From Geobacter sp. (GTDB lineage: Bacteria > Desulfobacterota > Desulfuromonadia > Geobacterales > Geobacteraceae), in assembly GCA_003857395.1 (NCBI GenBank), contig RPRC01000231.1, positions 1-9,227 of the forward strand: DNA of 9,227 nucleotides. Reading direction: 5' to 3'. Both the position numbers and the translations under genes were made by a program. Shown in pieces: positions 6,155 through 9,227 of the stretch. Position 1 is the first letter of the stretch. Every line of letters begins with the position of its first letter. Below the pieces are notes generated by a model that was given only the letters and a program-made list of their open reading frames with translations, did no database searches and was not told where the DNA came from.

Positions 6155-7642
6155 ATGTGGAGAAAAATCCTGGGTTACAGCTACAACCTCATCAGCCTGG
6201 CAGGGATACTTCTGGCAGTTGCTGGTGCGGCTCTCATGGTCATTTTTCTGGCCATCGGAATCATTGCCGGGCTGGAAAACCCCTATCTGGGAATTCTTAT
6301 CTACTTTGTCTTTCCCGGCATCCTGGTCCTGGGACTCCTGTTGATACCGGTGGGAATCCTGCGCACCAGAAAGAAGATGCTCCGTGAAGGAAAAACCGAA
6401 GTCCCTCTCTACCCGATACTCGACCTTAATGTTCGCCAGCAGCGTATCAAGGCAATTTTTTTCATCTTTGCCACCCTGTTTTTTCTCCTGATTCTTGCGC
6501 TTGCCTCCATTAAAGGATACGACTACACCGAATCGACGGAATTCTGCGGCAAACTCTGCCACACGGTCATGGAACCGGAATATACCGCCTGGAGCAATTC
6601 TCCCCATGCCCGGGTCAGATGTGCCGAATGTCATATCGGTCCCGGTGCCGAGTGGTTCGTCAAAGCCAAGCTATCCGGTCTCAAACAGGTCTATCGGGTC
6701 CTGACGAACACCTACCCGACCCCGATCGAAACCCCCATACCGAATCTGCGGCCGGCACGAGACACCTGCGAGGGCTGCCACTGGCCCGCCAAGTTCTATT
6801 CCGGCAAGGAAAAAGATTTTTTCCATTACGCATCCGACGAAAAAAACACACCCCGGGAGATAAAACTTCTGCTGAACCTGGGGAAAGCCCCCAAGACCCC
6901 CCACGCCTCCGGTATCCACTGGCATATCAGTTCGGAAGTCTTTTACATAGCCCGCGATGCGAAACGCCAGGACATGCCCTATATCGCGGTAAAAGGGAAG
7001 GATGGGATCATCACCGAGTACCATGACACGGACAAGCCCCTGAGCCGGAAAGAAATCAACGCAAGCACCCCGCGGCTCATGGACTGCATCGACTGTCACA
7101 ACCGACCGAGCCACATTTACCACGCGCCCGGGAAGGAAATGGACGAAAGCTTTGTCAGCGGCACCATTGATGCGTCCCTCCCCTACATCAGAAAGATAGC
7201 AATCGAACTCCTGGCAAAGGAATACAAGATAACCTTTGAAGCAAAAGAAGCCATTGCTGCCGGGATCAGGAGCTATTATGCAACAGACTACCCTGCGCTG
7301 AGCAAAGCCAAGGCTCCCGCCATCGAACAGGCCGTGACGGAAGTTCAAAAAATCTATCAGCGGAACTTCTTCCCCAAGATGAAGGTTGCCTGGAACACCC
7401 ATGCCGACAATATCGGCCACTTCTATTTCCCCGGCTGTTTCCGCTGCCACGACGGCAAACACCGCTCGGCGGACGGCAAGGTGATCTCCAAGGATTGTAA
7501 TCTCTGCCACGAAGTGCTGAGCCAGAAACAGGAAAACATCAAGCCGGGCACCAAAGTCAGTGGATTCGTCCACCCGGTTGATATCGACGACGCCCTGGAA
7601 ACCACCGGCTGTTACGAGTGCCACCAGCCTGCCGAGATGTAA
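6155..7642 (+). CDS. imcH: ImcH-like inner-membrane seven-heme cytochrome c (NapC/NirT family)
   Basis: Predicted quinol-oxidising cytochrome that passes electrons from the inner membrane to periplasmic carriers; 495 residues. Three hydrophobic helices (about 10-38, 45-69 and 98-118) precede the heme domain. Six canonical CXXCH sites start at Cys156, 205, 311, 428, 448 and 486. A seventh, at 131-136, is CX3CH (CGKLCH) in the position of the first NapC/NrfH heme. FCGKLCH...MEPEY and SPHARVRCAECHIGPGA are NapC/NirT-type signatures. Seven hemes with a multi-helix N-terminus match what is known of Geobacter ImcH, which is needed for high-potential extracellular acceptors; the symbol is by resemblance, not search. 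The ATG at 6155 is preferred over an in-frame TTG at 6137 because GGGGGGAG lies 6 bases before it. Monocistronic: own promoter and a strong terminator. Confidence 0.85.
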   Translation: MWRKILGYSYNLISLAGILLAVAGAALMVIFLAIGIIAGLENPYLGILIYFVFPGILVLGLLLIPVGILRTRKKMLREGKTEVPLYPILDLNVRQQRIKAIFFIFATLFFLLILALASIKGYDYTESTEFCGKLCHTVMEPEYTAWSNSPHARVRCAECHIGPGAEWFVKAKLSGLKQVYRVLTNTYPTPIETPIPNLRPARDTCEGCHWPAKFYSGKEKDFFHYASDEKNTPREIKLLLNLGKAPKTPHASGIHWHISSEVFYIARDAKRQDMPYIAVKGKDGIITEYHDTDKPLSRKEINASTPRLMDCIDCHNRPSHIYHAPGKEMDESFVSGTIDASLPYIRKIAIELLAKEYKITFEAKEAIAAGIRSYYATDYPALSKAKAPAIEQAVTEVQKIYQRNFFPKMKVAWNTHADNIGHFYFPGCFRCHDGKHRSADGKVISKDCNLCHEVLSQKQENIKPGTKVSGFVHPVDIDDALETTGCYECHQPAEM

Positions 7643-7687
7643 TACGGCGAATTCCACCCAGCACACCTGAAACAAAGGATTGAAAAC

Positions 7688-7724
7688 ACAAATCCCCCCG
7701 TCTCTCGAGATCGGGGGGATTTGT
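7688..7724. terminator. Bidirectional intrinsic terminator between convergent genes
   Basis: ACAAATCCCCCCG (7688-7700) and CGGGGGGATTTGT (7712-7724) are perfect 13-bp inverted arms around an 11-base loop. On the plus strand the stem ends in ATTTGT followed by TTAT; on the minus strand it ends in ATTTGT followed by GTTTTC. It therefore serves both the cytochrome gene on the left and the small minus-strand gene on the right. Confidence 0.9.
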
Positions 7725-7761
7725 TTATCTGGGACTTACTGTTTCGCACAAAGAAAAAAGA

Positions 7762-7950
7762 TCACGATCCGTCTTTTATTCTGCGGTAAAGTCCGATCAG
7801 GAATTCTGCATCCATGGGAGAAAGATCGAACCTGAAGATTGCTTCATTGACCAGCGGCAGGATCGCACACTCCGGGTCTTCCAGAAGGTGGCTCGAGATC
7901 CATTTTACCGCCCGCCGCAACTCTTCTCCCTCAGGTAACAGATCATGCAT
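7762..7950 (-). CDS. Small conserved-looking protein of unknown function (62 aa)
   Basis: An acidic, helix-rich 62-residue protein beginning MHDLLPEGEELRRAVKWIS and ending FLIGLYRRIKDGS, with no signal peptide, membrane segment or metal motif. A GAGGAG site stands 8 bases before the ATG, the gene fills the space between the terminator and a non-coding region, and the protein looks real in composition. I have a memory of similar short proteins in Geobacter genomes but no assigned function. The pattern of a helix, a conserved RFDLSPMDAEFL block and a basic end could suit a small adaptor, but nothing proves this. Confidence 0.75.
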   Translation of the reverse strand: MHDLLPEGEELRRAVKWISSHLLEDPECAILPLVNEAIFRFDLSPMDAEFLIGLYRRIKDGS

Positions 7951-8246
7951 GATATTTGCTCCTCACGGCAAAATCACCCAACCAGCAACGTCGATAGGAT
8001 TCCGTGCCTTCACAGGCTGTTAAATGCTACCATGCAATCGGCCACTGATAAAACAATTTTCGCAAGATGCCACAATCCGTGGCAAGGGACTACGAACCGG
8101 GTACTACCATCGCCAATTGATTGAATAATCTTGCTCCCGGTGATACGCTTACGGGCCGTAAGGTGAAATAGTCGCATTGTGCGCGGTAGATAATTGCCTC
8201 GATGTGCCGCACAGAAAGGAAGGCCGAAATTTTACTTCGTAACTCC
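7951..8246. other. Intergenic region between the small gene and truC
   Basis: No gene seen. The stretch separates divergent genes, so promoters for both should lie here, but I found no convincing -35/-10 pair on either strand; GATAAT at 8189-8194 on the plus strand is the best -10 and has no good -35. Two symmetric elements are present: a 6-bp hairpin TGCCAC/GTGGCA (8068-8084) and a 15-bp palindrome at 8148-8162, listed separately. Confidence 0.5.
8148..8162. repeat. Perfect 7-1-7 palindrome upstream of truC
   Basis: CTTACGG, one central G, then CCGTAAG: perfect inverted arms about 85 bases before the truC start. It could be a regulator binding site or a small hairpin in a leader RNA. No family match was recognised. 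Confidence 0.35.
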
Positions 8247-8996
8247 ATGACCGAAAAGCGCCTCGAAATCGTGTTTCGCGATGAGCATTTTGTTGCGGTC
8301 AATAAACCGGCCGGGCTCCTGGTGCACCGCAGTGACCTGGATCGGCATGAAACGCAATTCGCCCTGCAGTTGGTGAGAGATCAGATGGGTTGCCACGTCT
8401 ATCCGGCCCACCGGCTCGACCGACCCACCTCCGGCGTGCTGCTCTTTGCCCTTTCCCCGGAAGCGGCACGCCGCGCAGGCGAAGCCTTTGAATCGGATGT
8501 GGTCCGCAAGACCTATCTGACGGTGGTACGAGGAGGTACGGAAGAAGAGGCTCTCATCGACTATCCGCTCCAAGAGCTTCCGGAACGGTTTCAGGCAAAA
8601 AGCAAAAACGTAAATCTTGAGGCCAAGGAAGCGGTCACCGCTTTCCGGCGCCTGGCCACGGTGGAACTTCCCTTTGCCGTGGGAAAATTCCCGACGGCCC
8701 GCTATTCCCTCCTGAAAGTGAGGCCACGCAGCGGCCGGCGACACCAGATACGCCGCCACCTGAAACACGTCTTTCATCCCATCATCGGCGACACCACCTA
8801 CGGTGAAGGCCGCCACAACCGCCTCTTTCGCAACGAGCTTGGCTGCAGCCGCATGCTGCTGCACGCCGCGGAACTCTCTTTTTCCCATCCCTGGAGTGGT
8901 GATACCGTTACCATCAGCGCACCCTTGGAGGGAGAATTCGCCAAGATTATCCAGCTCTTCGGCTGGCGGGATAGCCTTCGGACGCCCTCTTCCTGA
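8247..8996 (+). CDS. truC: tRNA pseudouridine(65) synthase TruC
   Basis: RluA-family enzyme that converts a uridine to pseudouridine in tRNA (U65 in the E. coli enzyme). The 249-residue product follows E. coli TruC along nearly its full length: VNKPAGLLVHRS (18-29), the catalytic motif HRLDRPTSG (55-63) with Asp58 as nucleophile, LATVELP (136-142), RSGRRHQIRRHL (161-172), HPIIGD (177-182) and the C-terminal FGWR (238-241), which is characteristic of TruC rather than RluA, RluC or RluD. The start is chosen by alignment with the TruC N-terminus (EIVFRDEHFVAVNKP); the ribosome binding site is poor, with AAGGAAGG (8213-8220) some 26 bases away. An ATG at 8202 gives 15 extra residues, also without a good site. 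Convergent with the next gene, with only 9 bases between the two stops. Confidence 0.93.
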   Translation: MTEKRLEIVFRDEHFVAVNKPAGLLVHRSDLDRHETQFALQLVRDQMGCHVYPAHRLDRPTSGVLLFALSPEAARRAGEAFESDVVRKTYLTVVRGGTEEEALIDYPLQELPERFQAKSKNVNLEAKEAVTAFRRLATVELPFAVGKFPTARYSLLKVRPRSGRRHQIRRHLKHVFHPIIGDTTYGEGRHNRLFRNELGCSRMLLHAAELSFSHPWSGDTVTISAPLEGEFAKIIQLFGWRDSLRTPSS

Positions 8997-9005
8997 AAGA
9001 GAAAC

Positions 9006-9227
9006 TCAGGGTATGTAACGGGATGACTCCCAAAACACCTCACCTAGCGCATCAAGAAGCCGGCGGTTTTCCTCGCCGCTTCGCACCGCCACCCGGAAAA
9101 AGCGACCGTCCAGTCCCTTAAAGTTGGCACAATCCCTGATCAGAATTCTCTTTTCCAGCAACATGTTTCGCAGTTCGGCAGAAGTCAGGACGTTTCTTAT
9201 TTCCACCAGCAGAAAATTGGCTGCCGA
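9006..9227 (-). CDS. cobD: Threonine-phosphate decarboxylase, CobD-like, C-terminal end only
   Basis: The last 73 residues of a class-I/II PLP aminotransferase-fold protein, open to the right edge. The run LLEKRILIRDCANFKGLDG followed by RFFRVAVRS and EENRRLLDAL is the C-terminal domain of CobD, which decarboxylates L-threonine-O-3-phosphate to (R)-1-amino-2-propanol phosphate for the cobalamin nucleotide loop. The Arg in FFRVAVR is the expected substrate-carboxylate ligand. Histidinol-phosphate aminotransferase (HisC) shares this fold and usually ends in a similar RIT/RVTVG motif, but ILIRDC.NF.GL is the CobD form. The catalytic lysine lies beyond the window. Other cobalamin genes may follow to the right; none is visible. 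Confidence 0.8.
   Translation of the reverse strand, partial: SAANFLLVEIRNVLTSAELRNMLLEKRILIRDCANFKGLDGRFFRVAVRSGEENRRLLDALGEVFWESSRYIP

Noticed and set aside
6671..7675. 334-codon minus-strand open frame
   Set aside because: Antisense to the cytochrome gene, which has seven heme motifs in the sense frame.
8232..8888. 218-codon minus-strand open frame
   Set aside because: Antisense to truC, which aligns with the known enzyme throughout.

Overview
The window looks like a chromosomal segment from a Desulfuromonadales bacterium (Geobacter / Pelobacter / Desulfuromonas-type). The evidence is gene content only: an exported Hya-type [NiFe] hydrogenase, an ImcH-like seven-heme inner-membrane cytochrome, a short Geobacter-like protein and an imperfect palindromic dispersed-repeat-like element. 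No rRNA, tRNA, CRISPR array or intact insertion sequence was seen.

Layout from left to right. 1-2598 (minus): hydrogenase large subunit (C-terminus beyond the left edge) and, upstream of it in the same operon, the Tat-exported small subunit. 2599-2884: AT-rich control region with a good sigma70-like promoter, an 18-bp perfect palindrome overlapping its -10 box, and a second inverted repeat near -62. 2885-4429 (minus): ATP-dependent PEP carboxykinase. 4430-4850: no convincing gene, but a ~119-bp MITE/REP-like imperfect palindrome (4645-4763) and a very stable hairpin (4794-4833). 4851-5921 (minus): class-V aminotransferase. 5922-6154: divergent promoter region. 6155-7642 (plus): ImcH-like cytochrome. 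7688-7724: two-way terminator. 7762-7950 (minus): conserved-looking 62-residue protein. 8247-8996 (plus): tRNA pseudouridine synthase TruC. 9006-9227 (minus): C-terminal end of a CobD-like threonine-phosphate decarboxylase, running off the right edge.

How the genes fit together (inference). The hydrogenase would oxidise H2 on the periplasmic side and deliver electrons towards the quinone pool or periplasmic cytochromes. The ImcH-like cytochrome belongs to the family that moves quinol electrons to periplasmic carriers during respiration with extracellular metals or electrodes. PEP carboxykinase links the TCA cycle to gluconeogenesis, and the aminotransferase probably works in Ala/Ser/Gly metabolism. 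Each gene or pair has its own promoter or terminator signals, so this is a set of independent housekeeping and respiratory units, not one multi-gene system. I found no convincing undescribed multi-gene system. The most interesting points are the Asp in place of a proximal-cluster Cys in the hydrogenase small subunit, the two symmetric sites at the hydrogenase promoter, the CX3CH first heme of the cytochrome, and the palindromic element.
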